A stretch of 64,000 nt of DNA from Pelagimonas sp. GTDB lineage: Bacteria > Pseudomonadota > Alphaproteobacteria > Rhodobacterales > Rhodobacteraceae. Every line of letters begins with the position of its first letter. Position 1 is the first letter of the stretch. The notes beneath the pieces are model-generated. The model worked only from the letters and a program-made list of their open reading frames with translations. It was not told the origin of the DNA and did no database searches. Positions 27,792-36,355 of the stretch are shown here, piece after piece. The stretch is taken from assembly GCA_025210455.1 (NCBI GenBank), contig JAOARQ010000044.1:1-64000 (forward strand). The letters run 5' to 3'. The position numbers were made by a program, and so were the translations under genes.

Positions 27792-30200
27792 ATGAAACAA
27801 CCTCTGAACGCTTCTTACCCGGTGCTGCCGCTGCGCGATATTGTGGTCTTCCCGCATATGATCGTGCCGCTCTTTGTTGGGCGCGAAAAATCGGTGCGCG
27901 CATTGGAAGAGGTGATGAATGATGACAAGCAGATCCTGCTTGCCTCGCAGATTGACCCGTCGGTTGATGAGCCTGAAACAGATGGCATCTATCAGGCCGG
28001 TGTGCTGGCCAACGTGCTGCAGCTGCTGAAACTGCCCGATGGCACCGTCAAGGTGCTGGTGGAAGGGCAAAGCCGCGTTGAGATCACCGAATATCTGGAA
28101 AATGACCGCTTCTTTGAAGCGAAGGCCGAGTATCTGAACGAGATGCCCGGCGACACCGCCGCCATCGAGGCGCTGGTGCATACTGTGGCGGATGAATTCG
28201 AACGCTACGCCAAGATCAAAAAGAACATCCCCGAAGAAGCGCTTTCTGCCGTGGGCGAAGCCAGTGAACCGGCGCAGCTTGCTGATCTGGTGGCGGGGCA
28301 TCTGGGCATCGAAGTGCCGCAAAAGCAGGAATTGCTGGAAACCCTGTCGGTCAGTGAACGGCTGGAAAAGGTCTATGGCCTGATGCAAGGCGAGATGTCG
28401 GTGCTCAAGGTCGAGAAAAAGATCAAGACCCGCGTCAAAACCCAGATGGAGAAGACCCAGCGCGAATACTATCTGAATGAGCAGATGAAGGCCATTCAGA
28501 AAGAACTGGGCGACGGTGAAGAGGGCGAAGGCGAAATCGCTGAACTGGAAGCGCGTATCGCCGAGACCAAACTGTCAAAAGAGGCCAAGGAAAAGGTTGA
28601 GGGCGAGCTGAAGAAGCTCAAGAACATGAGCCCCATGTCCGCCGAGGCCACCGTTGTGCGCAACTATCTGGATTGGATCCTGTCGATCCCATGGGGCACC
28701 AAATCGCGGGTGAAAAAGGATCTGGGCCGTGCCCAAGAGATTCTGGATAAGGATCACTATAGCCTTGATAAGGTCAAAGAACGCATCGTTGAATATCTTG
28801 CGGTGCAGGCGCGGTCGCAAAAGCTGAAAGGCCCGATCCTTTGCCTTGTTGGCCCTCCTGGTGTGGGTAAGACCTCGCTTGGCAAATCCATCGCGAAATC
28901 CACCGGGCGCGAATTCATTCGCATCAGCCTGGGCGGCGTGCGTGACGAATCCGAGATCCGTGGCCACCGCCGCACCTATATCGGATCGATGCCCGGCAAG
29001 ATCATTCAGGCGCTGAAAAAGGCCAAGACCACCAATCCGCTGATCCTGCTGGATGAGATCGACAAGATGGGGCAGGATTTCCGTGGTGATCCTGCGTCGG
29101 CCATGCTGGAGGTGCTGGATCCCGAACAGAACGCGACATTTGTCGACCACTACATGGAAGTGGAATATGACCTGTCGAATGTGATGTTTGTGACCACATC
29201 CAACAGCTACAACATGCCGGGGCCGCTTTTGGACCGTATGGAGATCATTTCGCTTTCGGGCTATACCGAAGACGAAAAGCTGGAGATCGCCAAACGCCAC
29301 CTGCTGGGCAAGCAGGTTAAAAACCACGGTCTGAAGAAATCGGAATTCGCGGTGGAAGATGCAGCGCTGACCGATGTGATCCGCTATTACACCCGCGAAG
29401 CAGGTGTGCGGAATCTGGAACGCGAAGTGGCCAAACTGGCGCGCAAAGCCGTGACCAAAATCGTCAAGAAAGAAGCTGAGGCGGTGACCGTCACGGCTGA
29501 CAACCTTGATGACTTTCTGGGCGTGCGCAAACACCGCTATGGTCTGGCCGAAGAGGAAAATCAGGTGGGTGTTGTCACCGGTCTTGCTTGGACATCGGTC
29601 GGCGGCGATCTCTTGCACATCGAAGCGTTGAAACTGCCCGGCAAGGGGCGGATGAAGACCACCGGGAAACTGGGCGATGTGATGAAAGAATCGATCGAAG
29701 CGGCCAGCAGCTATGTGCGGTCGATTTCGCCGCAAATCGGGGTGAAGCCGCCAAAGTTCGACAAGCTGGATATCCACGTGCACGTGCCGGATGGCGCAAC
29801 GCCCAAGGATGGGCCTTCGGCTGGTCTGGCGATGGTGACATCGATTGTCTCGGTGCTGACCGGCATTCCGGTGCGCAAAGATGTGGCGATGACCGGCGAG
29901 GTCTCTCTGCGCGGCAATGCGATGCCGATTGGTGGTTTGAAAGAAAAACTGCTGGCGGCGCTGCGCGGTGGGATCAAGACGGTCTTTATCCCACAGGAGA
30001 ACGAAAAGGATCTGGCGGATATTCCTGACAACGTGAAGGAAGGTCTGGAGATCGTGATCGTCAAACATGTCTCTGAAGTGCTGGAACGGGCGCTGGTTTC
30101 GCAGCCTGAACCTGTGGAATGGGACGAGGCGGCAGAAGAGGCCGCCGCCGCAGCGCTTCAGTCCGGGGCTGCCGGGGCCGTTGGTACGACGGCCCATTAG
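27792..30200 (+). CDS. lon: ATP-dependent protease Lon
   Basis: Cytoplasmic hexameric AAA+ serine protease for damaged and regulatory proteins; in alphaproteobacteria it degrades cell-cycle factors. It has 802 residues, standard LonA layout: N-domain to about 300, Walker A GPPGVGKT (354-361), Walker B LILLDEIDKM, and the protease domain with catalytic Ser676 in GATPKDGPSAGLAM and Lys719 in GGLKEKLLAALRGG. AAGGA lies 9 bases before the ATG. A strong terminator follows. Confidence 0.98.
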   Translation: MKQPLNASYPVLPLRDIVVFPHMIVPLFVGREKSVRALEEVMNDDKQILLASQIDPSVDEPETDGIYQAGVLANVLQLLKLPDGTVKVLVEGQSRVEITEYLENDRFFEAKAEYLNEMPGDTAAIEALVHTVADEFERYAKIKKNIPEEALSAVGEASEPAQLADLVAGHLGIEVPQKQELLETLSVSERLEKVYGLMQGEMSVLKVEKKIKTRVKTQMEKTQREYYLNEQMKAIQKELGDGEEGEGEIAELEARIAETKLSKEAKEKVEGELKKLKNMSPMSAEATVVRNYLDWILSIPWGTKSRVKKDLGRAQEILDKDHYSLDKVKERIVEYLAVQARSQKLKGPILCLVGPPGVGKTSLGKSIAKSTGREFIRISLGGVRDESEIRGHRRTYIGSMPGKIIQALKKAKTTNPLILLDEIDKMGQDFRGDPASAMLEVLDPEQNATFVDHYMEVEYDLSNVMFVTTSNSYNMPGPLLDRMEIISLSGYTEDEKLEIAKRHLLGKQVKNHGLKKSEFAVEDAALTDVIRYYTREAGVRNLEREVAKLARKAVTKIVKKEAEAVTVTADNLDDFLGVRKHRYGLAEEENQVGVVTGLAWTSVGGDLLHIEALKLPGKGRMKTTGKLGDVMKESIEAASSYVRSISPQIGVKPPKFDKLDIHVHVPDGATPKDGPSAGLAMVTSIVSVLTGIPVRKDVAMTGEVSLRGNAMPIGGLKEKLLAALRGGIKTVFIPQENEKDLADIPDNVKEGLEIVIVKHVSEVLERALVSQPEPVEWDEAAEEAAAAALQSGAAGAVGTTAH

Positions 30201-30221
30201 GCCGCTCACAAATGATTAAGG

Positions 30222-30249
30222 AAAACGCCGCCAATTTGGGCGGCGTTTT
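30222..30249 (+). terminator. Rho-independent terminator after lon
   Basis: A perfect 11-bp stem AAAACGCCGCC / GGCGGCGTTTT with loop AATTTG and T-rich sequence after it, 22 bases past the lon stop. Confidence 0.92.
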
Positions 30250-30377
30250 CTATATCTGGGTCATGTGTTTCCGTTTGCTCATAAGTCTAGGTGGTCAAAC
30301 GGGATTGTTTCGGTTAACCTGTGGATAAGAGCGCAGCACAGACATGCGCCGATCAAATCAGCTGAGCAGAGAGCATC

Positions 30378-30878
30378 ATGACCTCCACCACCAAAACCCC
30401 GCCGAAAACCACACGTCGCAAAACCCCCGTCACCAAGGCGGCCAGCAAAACCACCACGCGCAAGACGCCTGCGGTGCGCAAGGCCACGCCGCGCAGCACA
30501 GCGGCCAGCACAACGCCAGTAGAGGCTCCCGTGGTTGAACCTGTCGTCACCGAGCAGCCTGAGCCGCAGGAAAACGTCATGACAGAGGTTGCACTGACCA
30601 CACAGGACGACCTGCGCAAGAAAGAACTGATCGATCTGGTGGTGGAGCGCAGTGGCGTGAAAAAGCGCGATGCGAAACCCGCCATCGAGGCCGCTCTGGC
30701 TATTCTGGGCGAAGCCATCGGCGCCGGGCGCGAGCTGAATCTGCAACCCCTTGGCAAGCTGAAAGTCACACGCATCAAAGAAGGCGAGGGCATCAAAGTG
30801 GTCAACACCCGCCTTCGCCAAAGCACCCGTCAGAGCAGCGAAACTCCGGATACACCCGCTGTTCAGGCTGCTGAATAA
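30378..30878 (+). CDS. HU-like DNA-binding protein with histone-H1-like N-terminal tail
   Basis: A 166-residue nucleoid protein. Residues 1-50 are a Lys/Thr/Ala/Pro-rich tail (repeated KTP and KTT units) like histone H1; 50-68 is an acidic linker; about 75-145 is an HU/IHF-type domain with RKKELIDLVVERSGVKKRDAK and LGEAIGAGRELNLQPLGKLKV. The usual DNA-intercalating arm motif RNP is not seen, and the segment that should hold it reads VTRIKEGEGIKVVNTRL. An internal ATG at 30579 with a GGAAAACGTC context could give a tail-less form. It sits between two terminators as a single-gene unit. Confidence 0.8.
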   Translation: MTSTTKTPPKTTRRKTPVTKAASKTTTRKTPAVRKATPRSTAASTTPVEAPVVEPVVTEQPEPQENVMTEVALTTQDDLRKKELIDLVVERSGVKKRDAKPAIEAALAILGEAIGAGRELNLQPLGKLKVTRIKEGEGIKVVNTRLRQSTRQSSETPDTPAVQAAE

Positions 30879-30897
30879 ACGGCAGATTTTTTCTGAA

Positions 30898-30940
30898 AAA
30901 AAGCGCGCCTCGGGTCTTGTCCCCCGGGGCGCTTTTCTTT
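30898..30940 (+). terminator. Rho-independent terminator after the HU-like gene
   Basis: AAAAGCGC-CC-CGGG pairs with CCCG-GG-CGCTTTT with single-base bulges, followed by CTTT; 20 bases after the stop. Confidence 0.85.
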
Positions 30941-30957
30941 AAACGCCTCTGCACGGC

Positions 30958-31033
<76 letters not shown>

Positions 31034-31038
31034 TTTCC

Positions 31039-31620
31039 CTAGCGCACCAAAAGCAATTTACCCTGGCTGATTTCAATGCGGTCAAAGCGGTTTAGATAGC
31101 TCATGCCCAGAAGGGATGTGCTCATTTCCCCGCCGTTTACGAAGGCACGCACGTTTCTATCGTTGAGGCCTTCGAAATCCACGGTTTTCAAGGTGACGGG
31201 GGATGTGGGGACGGGGCCGTTGGCTGTCATGGCTTCGGTGAAAAAGGCGAGAGTGTCGGGATCAAGACCTGCCTGGCGCGCCGCACTCTGTGTCAGCACA
31301 ACTGATGTCGCGCCGGTATCGACGACAAATTCGATGGGGCTGCCATTGATCAGAAGGGTGGCGTAGTAATGGCCATCGCGCGCGCGGGTCAGTTCGATCT
31401 GGCCGCTTTGGGCATAGACCGCGCTGCGGTTCGGGCCATTGCCTCGAATATCCTGCCAGAGCGCGAATGTCGCCAGCACTGCCAGCAGCCCAAGCGATAA
31501 GGTCGCTGAATGCTGGGCCAGTTTCAGCCGCCCGAACAGATGGCGCATAGAAAACAATGCACCCAGCAAAATCGCAAGGCCGATAAGATAGATCAAAGGG
31601 TTGTCCGGCAATTGGGTCAT
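31039..31620 (-). CDS. Membrane-anchored retropepsin-like aspartic protease
   Basis: A 193-residue protein from ATG 31620, with AAGGAG 6 bases upstream; the longer ORF reads into MarC DNA without support. Two membrane segments (about residues 8-25 and 41-56) precede a single retroviral-type aspartic protease domain with EFVVDTGATSVVLT (Asp101-Thr-Gly-Ala). This matches the bacterial TIGR02281-like family, which dimerises to form the active site. Periplasmic exposure is likely; the substrate is unknown. It lies 61 bases downstream of marC on the same strand. Confidence 0.85.
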   Translation of the reverse strand: MTQLPDNPLIYLIGLAILLGALFSMRHLFGRLKLAQHSATLSLGLLAVLATFALWQDIRGNGPNRSAVYAQSGQIELTRARDGHYYATLLINGSPIEFVVDTGATSVVLTQSAARQAGLDPDTLAFFTEAMTANGPVPTSPVTLKTVDFEGLNDRNVRAFVNGGEMSTSLLGMSYLNRFDRIEISQGKLLLVR

Positions 31621-31681
31621 GCTGCTCTCCTTGGGGGAAAGATAACCTTGATTGCAGGGATGAAAAGGGGTGATCCTGACG

Positions 31682-32302
31682 CTAACCGGTGCCAAATCCA
31701 AAAGCGCGCAACCCGTCGAGAATGAACTGTGTGGCCAGCGCGGCCAGCAGCATGCCCAGAAGGCGGGTGACCACCAGAATACCAATGCGCCCCAGCGCGC
31801 GTTCGATCATATCGGCAAGCAGGAACAGCCCCAGTACAATCACGATCACAAGGCCCATGGTGGCCAGTACCGAAGCCTGCGCCAAGGCCCCTTCGGTTTG
31901 TCCGGAGAGCAGGATAATGGTTGCGATGGCTCCGGGGCCTGCAATCAGCGGAATGGCAAGGGGGAAGACCGAAGGATCCGCGAACTCTTCTTCTTCGGCA
32001 TTGCCTTCGCGGCGTTTGGTGCGGCGTTCGAACAGCATATCCAGAGCGGTCAGGAACAAGAGTACCCCACCGGCGATGCGGAAGGCGGGGATGGAGATGC
32101 CCACAAAGCCCAACACTGCTTCGCCGAAGAAAGAAAACAACGTCAGGATGCAAAAGGCGATGAAACAGGCGCGTATTGCCATCGAGCGACGTTTGGCTGG
32201 GCTGACCCCTTGGGTCAGAGCCATGAACAAAGGCGTCAGACCGATGGGGTCAATGACCACAAAGAGCGTCGCAAATGCGGTGATAAGGAAAGCGCTGTCC
32301 AT
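31682..32302 (-). CDS. MarC family integral membrane protein
   Basis: A 206-residue protein with six hydrophobic helices. The N-terminal FVVIDPIGLTPLFMALTQG and the GPGAIATIILLSG repeat-like segment are characteristic of the MarC/UPF0056 family, once thought to be linked to multiple antibiotic resistance but of unsettled function. Located upstream of the aspartic protease gene and probably cotranscribed with it. Confidence 0.9.
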   Translation of the reverse strand: MDSAFLITAFATLFVVIDPIGLTPLFMALTQGVSPAKRRSMAIRACFIAFCILTLFSFFGEAVLGFVGISIPAFRIAGGVLLFLTALDMLFERRTKRREGNAEEEEFADPSVFPLAIPLIAGPGAIATIILLSGQTEGALAQASVLATMGLVIVIVLGLFLLADMIERALGRIGILVVTRLLGMLLAALATQFILDGLRAFGFGTG

Positions 32303-32455
32303 GATGGTACTTAGGTATATTTATGTCCAGCTGGCAAGCGTGTTTGGGGTGGCCTGCGTCCGTGACCGCGGGGGTGATCTGGCCATTGGCGGCAAACCGG
32401 TTCAAATGCGCTGGGCGCTGCTTCTGAGCCTTATTTGTTGCTGACCAAAATTCAG

Positions 32456-33355
32456 TCACCCGGCAGATATGACCGATTTCAAGTGGTCCACAAACAGCCG
32501 AAGCGGCACCATGTTGCGGTATTCGCGGGGGAAATAGATATAGGTGCCGGGCGTTTGGCCAATGTAGGGGGCCAGAACCGAGACCAGTTCGCCGCTTTTG
32601 ATGTTTTTGGCGCAAAAGTCTCGGAAGGTATAAATGAGCCCGTGGCCGGCTTTGGCAAGATCAACCACCGATGGGAGCGTGTTGGCAATTATCTTGCCGC
32701 TGACGTCGACGGTGTAGTCGGTGTTATCCTCAGTGAACGTCCAAGGGGCGATCCGGCCCGAGGTTGAAAACCGGTACCGGACACAGTCGTGTTCCAGTAA
32801 ATCAGCGGGCGTTTGTGGGGTGCCATGGCGTTCCAGATATGCCGGGCTGGCAAGGACGGCCAGCGGTTCCGAACGTGTCAGGCGTACGGCGACCATATCA
32901 GGGGCAATGCGGTCGCCCAGCCGGAAACCGGCATGAAGTTCTTCGCCCAACAGATCGGTCAGCGCATCCGTGAACGCCATTTCGATCTCAATTTCGGGAT
33001 AGGATTCGCGAAAGCTGGGCAGGGCTGCCCCGACGTGCATGGCAAAGACGAAATCCGTCATGGCCAGGCGCAATGATCCGCGGGGCGCGTGTCCGACCGA
33101 GCGCGCGCTGTCCACAGCGTCTGACAGTTGATCAAAGGCGGGGGCCGCCCCGCGCTGCAGGGCGCGCCCTGCTTCGGTCAGGCTGATCGCACGCGTTGTG
33201 CGAATGAACAGGGCTGTACCCAGTTGTTCCTCCAGCGTTTTCAACTGGTGGCTGACCGTTGATGGCTGCAAGCCCAGACGCTTTGCTGCGCCTTTGAATG
33301 AGCCTTCGCGGGCGATGGCATCGAAGATTTCCAGTGTGGGCAGTGGTAGGCGCAT
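32456..33355 (-). CDS. LysR-family transcriptional regulator
   Basis: A 299-residue regulator with an N-terminal winged helix-turn-helix (FDAIAREGSFKGAAKRLGLQ, about residues 10-29, then STVSHQLKTLEEQLG) and a C-terminal periplasmic-binding-like effector domain. It is divergent from the alpha/beta hydrolase / NTF2 / SDR gene run with a 104-bp intergenic region, the usual arrangement for a LysR regulator and its target. The effector is unknown, probably a small metabolite of that pathway. Confidence 0.93.
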   Translation of the reverse strand: MRLPLPTLEIFDAIAREGSFKGAAKRLGLQPSTVSHQLKTLEEQLGTALFIRTTRAISLTEAGRALQRGAAPAFDQLSDAVDSARSVGHAPRGSLRLAMTDFVFAMHVGAALPSFRESYPEIEIEMAFTDALTDLLGEELHAGFRLGDRIAPDMVAVRLTRSEPLAVLASPAYLERHGTPQTPADLLEHDCVRYRFSTSGRIAPWTFTEDNTDYTVDVSGKIIANTLPSVVDLAKAGHGLIYTFRDFCAKNIKSGELVSVLAPYIGQTPGTYIYFPREYRNMVPLRLFVDHLKSVISAG

Positions 33356-33371
33356 TATTCGATTTCATACA

Positions 33372-33386
33372 TGTTAGTTGTGAACA
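33372..33386. promoter_or_regulatory. Candidate LysR operator
   Basis: The inverted repeat TGTT-AGTTGTG-AACA fits the T-N11-A form of LysR boxes and lies between the divergent regulator and hydrolase genes. The 8-mer GATTTCAT also occurs twice, at 33361-33368 and 33402-33409, flanking the operator 41 bases apart. Confidence 0.45.
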
Positions 33387-33459
33387 GTGAGTATATTATC
33401 AGATTTCATTCTCCAAGCTAGGTTTGTTTGCAAGGACACACACCTGATGGAGACAACCA

Positions 33460-34359
33460 ATGGCAACGATCAACCTACAAAACAAACCCGAACTGGCAGG
33501 GGTTGTTTCAGAAACCGTTAGCTTTGACAGCAATGGCGCATCACTGAAAGGTACGCTTTACAAACCCGCAAAGGCTGAGGGAGCCATAGCAGGCGTTATC
33601 GTTACCGGGGCCTGGACCACTGTGAAAGAACAGATGTCAGGCACCTATGCGCGTGAACTGGCGGCACGGGGCTTTGCCGCTTTGGCCTTCGATTTTACTG
33701 GCTGGGGCGAAAGTGAAGGTGCGCCGCGTTATGTGGAAGACCCGGTTACCAAAACAGCGGACATCAAGGCCGCGACAGAGTTCATGGCGGGCCGCGATGA
33801 TGTTGCAACCATTTCTGGTCTTGGTGTCTGCGCTTCATCTGGGTACATGGCCGAAGCTGTTGCGGATGACGCGCGGCTGAACAAACTGGCTCTTGTGGCC
33901 CCCTGGCTGCATGATGCGCCGATGGCTGAAGGCATCTATGGCGGTGCAGAGGCGGCGGCAGCGATGATCGCAGCAAGCGAAGCGGACGACGCCGCAGCGA
34001 CTGTCCTGCTGGGGGCAAGTGCCACCGATGCCAACTGCGTGATGTATCAGGCACCTTATTACACCGAAGAGGATCGTGGGCTGATCCCGGCCTATGACAA
34101 TAAGTTTTCGGTCGCGTCGTGGAAACCCTGGTTGACCTATGATGCTCAGGCGTCGGCGGACCGGCTGACCAAGCCAGTCCTGATGGTCGGCTCTCCGTCG
34201 ATTGCGCTGCTGGCAGGCGCCGAAGCTTATGAGGCCCGCACCAATGCGCCGCTGGAAAAGCTGTGGCTTGGCGAGGATGTCACCCAGTTTGATTTCTACG
34301 ACCGTGTGGATGCGGTGAAGGCTGCCTCTGATGCGGTCGCAGACTTCCTGAACGCATAA
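33460..34359 (+). CDS. Alpha/beta hydrolase with cysteine nucleophile
   Basis: A 299-residue alpha/beta hydrolase without a signal peptide. The nucleophile elbow reads GLGVCASSGY, so by the Sm-x-Nu-x-Sm rule the nucleophile is Cys124, as in dienelactone hydrolase, rather than serine. It also has the FDFTGWGESEG strand-loop of YcjY-like hydrolases. GGAG is 9 bases upstream of the ATG. First gene of the LysR-linked accessory run; the substrate could be a lactone or ester, which is inference. Confidence 0.82.
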   Translation: MATINLQNKPELAGVVSETVSFDSNGASLKGTLYKPAKAEGAIAGVIVTGAWTTVKEQMSGTYARELAARGFAALAFDFTGWGESEGAPRYVEDPVTKTADIKAATEFMAGRDDVATISGLGVCASSGYMAEAVADDARLNKLALVAPWLHDAPMAEGIYGGAEAAAAMIAASEADDAAATVLLGASATDANCVMYQAPYYTEEDRGLIPAYDNKFSVASWKPWLTYDAQASADRLTKPVLMVGSPSIALLAGAEAYEARTNAPLEKLWLGEDVTQFDFYDRVDAVKAASDAVADFLNA

Positions 34360-34385
34360 CCACCGACCATGAGGAGACTGTCACA

Positions 34386-34874
34386 ATGAAACAACTCATC
34401 TCAAGTGCAATCGCCGCAACTTTGGCAGGAGGGATCGCCATGGCCGATACACCGGAACAGAACATCAAAGTCGTGCAGGACTTCTTTGCGGCCTATGGTC
34501 AAAACGATCTGGAAGGCATTGCTGCTGTCATGGATGAGAACGTCCAATGGCATATTCCGGGTCGTCACCCCCTGTCTGGAACAAAGAACGGGCGCGATGA
34601 AGTGCTGGCCTTCTTTGGTCAGTTGGGGGTGGCTGGTTTTCAGGCCGAGCCGATCTATTTTGGCGCGGATGAAACCTATGTCGTGGATATCCACCGTGGC
34701 TGGTCCAATGCCGAAGGCGAGCCCAATGTAGATACCACATGGGCGCTAGTTTACCGCATTGAGGGTGGTAAAATCGTGGAGGCTACAAACCTCTCCGCCG
34801 ATCAAGATGCGGCCAACACGTTCTTCTGGTCGCAGTACCAGCTAAAGCCGGTGCCTGAGCGTCTCGCAGACTGA
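34386..34874 (+). CDS. Secreted SnoaL/NTF2-like protein (1)
   Basis: A 162-residue protein with a Sec signal peptide (hydrophobic residues 4-19, cleavage near AMA-DT). The mature part is a cone-shaped SnoaL/ketosteroid-isomerase-like fold: VVQDFFAAYGQNDLEGIAAVMDENVQWHIPG followed by HPLSGTKNGRDEVLAFF. Members of this fold are isomerases, cyclases or ligand-binding proteins. It starts 26 bases after the hydrolase with GAGGAG upstream, and is followed by a 29-bp palindrome. Confidence 0.8.
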   Translation: MKQLISSAIAATLAGGIAMADTPEQNIKVVQDFFAAYGQNDLEGIAAVMDENVQWHIPGRHPLSGTKNGRDEVLAFFGQLGVAGFQAEPIYFGADETYVVDIHRGWSNAEGEPNVDTTWALVYRIEGGKIVEATNLSADQDAANTFFWSQYQLKPVPERLAD

Positions 34875-34882
34875 TCTGACCT

Positions 34883-34911
34883 TTGCTCCCTTTGATCATC
34901 AAAGGGAGCAA
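34883..34911. repeat. 29-bp near-perfect palindrome between NTF2-like and SDR genes
   Basis: Two 14-base arms (TTGCTCCCTTTGAT / ATCAAAGGGAGCAA) around a single C. No U-run follows, so it is a poor terminator; an mRNA-stabilising hairpin or protein site are alternatives. The right-arm sequence AGGGAGCAA recurs as the ribosome-binding region of two genes (34952-34960 and 36905-36913). Confidence 0.85.
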
Positions 34912-34967
34912 CCTCCTCCCCCTAATTTCCATTCCACAACCCTCTAAGTTCAGGGAGCAAGAAAGTT

Positions 34968-35858
34968 ATGTCTGATCAAGAGTTCACCAATCGTCGCGCA
35001 TTTCTAACAGGCGGGGGGATTGTCCTCGCTGGGGCCGCGATGGCCGGGGCCGCTGCGGCCAACACACTCACCCCGTCTGACCCTGCAACCACTGCAAATC
35101 CTGAAGGCCGCTTTGCTGGCAAAGTCGTGGCCATCACCGGCGGTAATTCTGGCATCGGCAAAGCCACAGCGGATGCCTTCGCAATGGAAGGGGCCAAAGT
35201 CTATATCACCGCCCGCCGCGACGCCTTGGGCAAAGAGGTAGAAGCCGAAATCCGCGCCAAAGGTGGTGACGTGACTTGGATGGTGACGGATGTGCGCGAT
35301 CCAGCACAGGTGGAACGCTTCATCTCAACCATCGTATCTGACGCCGGTCGTCTGGACGTGTTGTTCAACAACGCGGGCATCTTCATGACCCCGGCGCTGA
35401 TCGAGGACATCCCCGTGGAAGAGTTCCAAGATCATATGGCCACCAATGTCGAAGGCGTCTTCTACGGCATGAAGTTTGCGATCCCACAGATGAAAGCACA
35501 GGGCGGCGGAGCCATCATCAATATGGCGTCGGTCGCAGGCCATCGTGGCTTTGGTTTCACCGGCCACTACAGCGCCTCCAAACACGCCGTACGCGGTTTG
35601 ACCAAGGCTGGGGCAAATGTGTCTGCCAAAGATAACATCCGCATCAACTCTATCTCTCCGTTGGCTGTGGATACGCCGATGCTTCAAGAAAGCTTTGACC
35701 ATCAAGGCGTGACCTATGAAGGCATGGCCCCCAACTTTGTCACCCCACGCATCATGACAGCGCACGAAATGGCGGTTGGTGTGATGTTCCTGGCCTCTGA
35801 TGAAGCCAGCTCGATCAACGGCACAGACTTGGATGCAACGGGCGGTCAGCTCGCCTGA
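34968..35858 (+). CDS. Tat-exported short-chain dehydrogenase/reductase
   Basis: A 296-residue protein with a twin-arginine signal peptide: TNRRAFLTGG (Arg9-Arg10) followed by a Gly/Ala hydrophobic core and AAA-NT cleavage site. The mature enzyme is a classical SDR: TGGNSGIG cofactor motif (57-64), NNAG, and catalytic Ser188, Tyr201 and Lys205 (YSASK). A Tat signal on an SDR implies export folded with NAD(P) bound, which is uncommon. The ribosome-binding sequence is AGGGAGCAA. The substrate is unknown. Confidence 0.87.
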   Translation: MSDQEFTNRRAFLTGGGIVLAGAAMAGAAAANTLTPSDPATTANPEGRFAGKVVAITGGNSGIGKATADAFAMEGAKVYITARRDALGKEVEAEIRAKGGDVTWMVTDVRDPAQVERFISTIVSDAGRLDVLFNNAGIFMTPALIEDIPVEEFQDHMATNVEGVFYGMKFAIPQMKAQGGGAIINMASVAGHRGFGFTGHYSASKHAVRGLTKAGANVSAKDNIRINSISPLAVDTPMLQESFDHQGVTYEGMAPNFVTPRIMTAHEMAVGVMFLASDEASSINGTDLDATGGQLA

Positions 35859-35881
35859 TCTGTCAGCAGGAGGACAAAACA

Positions 35882-36328
35882 ATGTCTGTAGAAATTACAA
35901 ACGTCGTTCAGGGCTTCTTTGAGGCCGTGGACACCAGAAACTGGGATGCGGCAGAGGCTTTGATGACCAACCCGTTTCATCTGGATTATTCCAGCTATGG
36001 CGCTGGCCCGGCGGCAGATCTTGCGCCCGTTGATATCCTGACTGGATGGCAATCCGTTTTGCCGGGCTTTGATGTCACGCATCACCAGCTTGGCCCGCTG
36101 ATGATTGAAGCGGATGACGTCAAGGCCACCGTGCGCGCCTATGTCACCGCTGATCATCAGATTGCGGGGATCGAGGCCGGCGAGGTCTGGACCGTCTACG
36201 GCAGCTACGTGCTGACACTGACCAAAGCTGGCGCAGACTGGAAGCTGAGCGGCAACACGTTTCAGTTCCAATTTCAGACCGGCAACACGGACCTTCCTGC
36301 ATTGGCGCAGTCCCGCGCCGCTGCCTGA
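35882..36328 (+). CDS. Cytoplasmic SnoaL/NTF2-like protein (2)
   Basis: A 148-residue SnoaL-like protein without a signal peptide. The core segments VVQGFFEAVDTRNWDAAEALM, LDYSSYGAG and LPGFDVTHHQLG align with the next gene in the run, so the two are paralogues; here the protein stays in the cytoplasm. AGGAGG lies 8 bases upstream of the ATG. Possible roles are isomerase/dehydratase or binding protein for the pathway substrate. Confidence 0.78.
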   Translation: MSVEITNVVQGFFEAVDTRNWDAAEALMTNPFHLDYSSYGAGPAADLAPVDILTGWQSVLPGFDVTHHQLGPLMIEADDVKATVRAYVTADHQIAGIEAGEVWTVYGSYVLTLTKAGADWKLSGNTFQFQFQTGNTDLPALAQSRAAA

Positions 36329-36355
36329 AACCTCAGACGACAAGGAAATCAAAAC

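Noticed and set aside
28575-30209. 544-residue minus-strand ORF inside lon
   Set aside because: Antisense shadow of a well-conserved gene; high GC third positions leave the opposite frame open.
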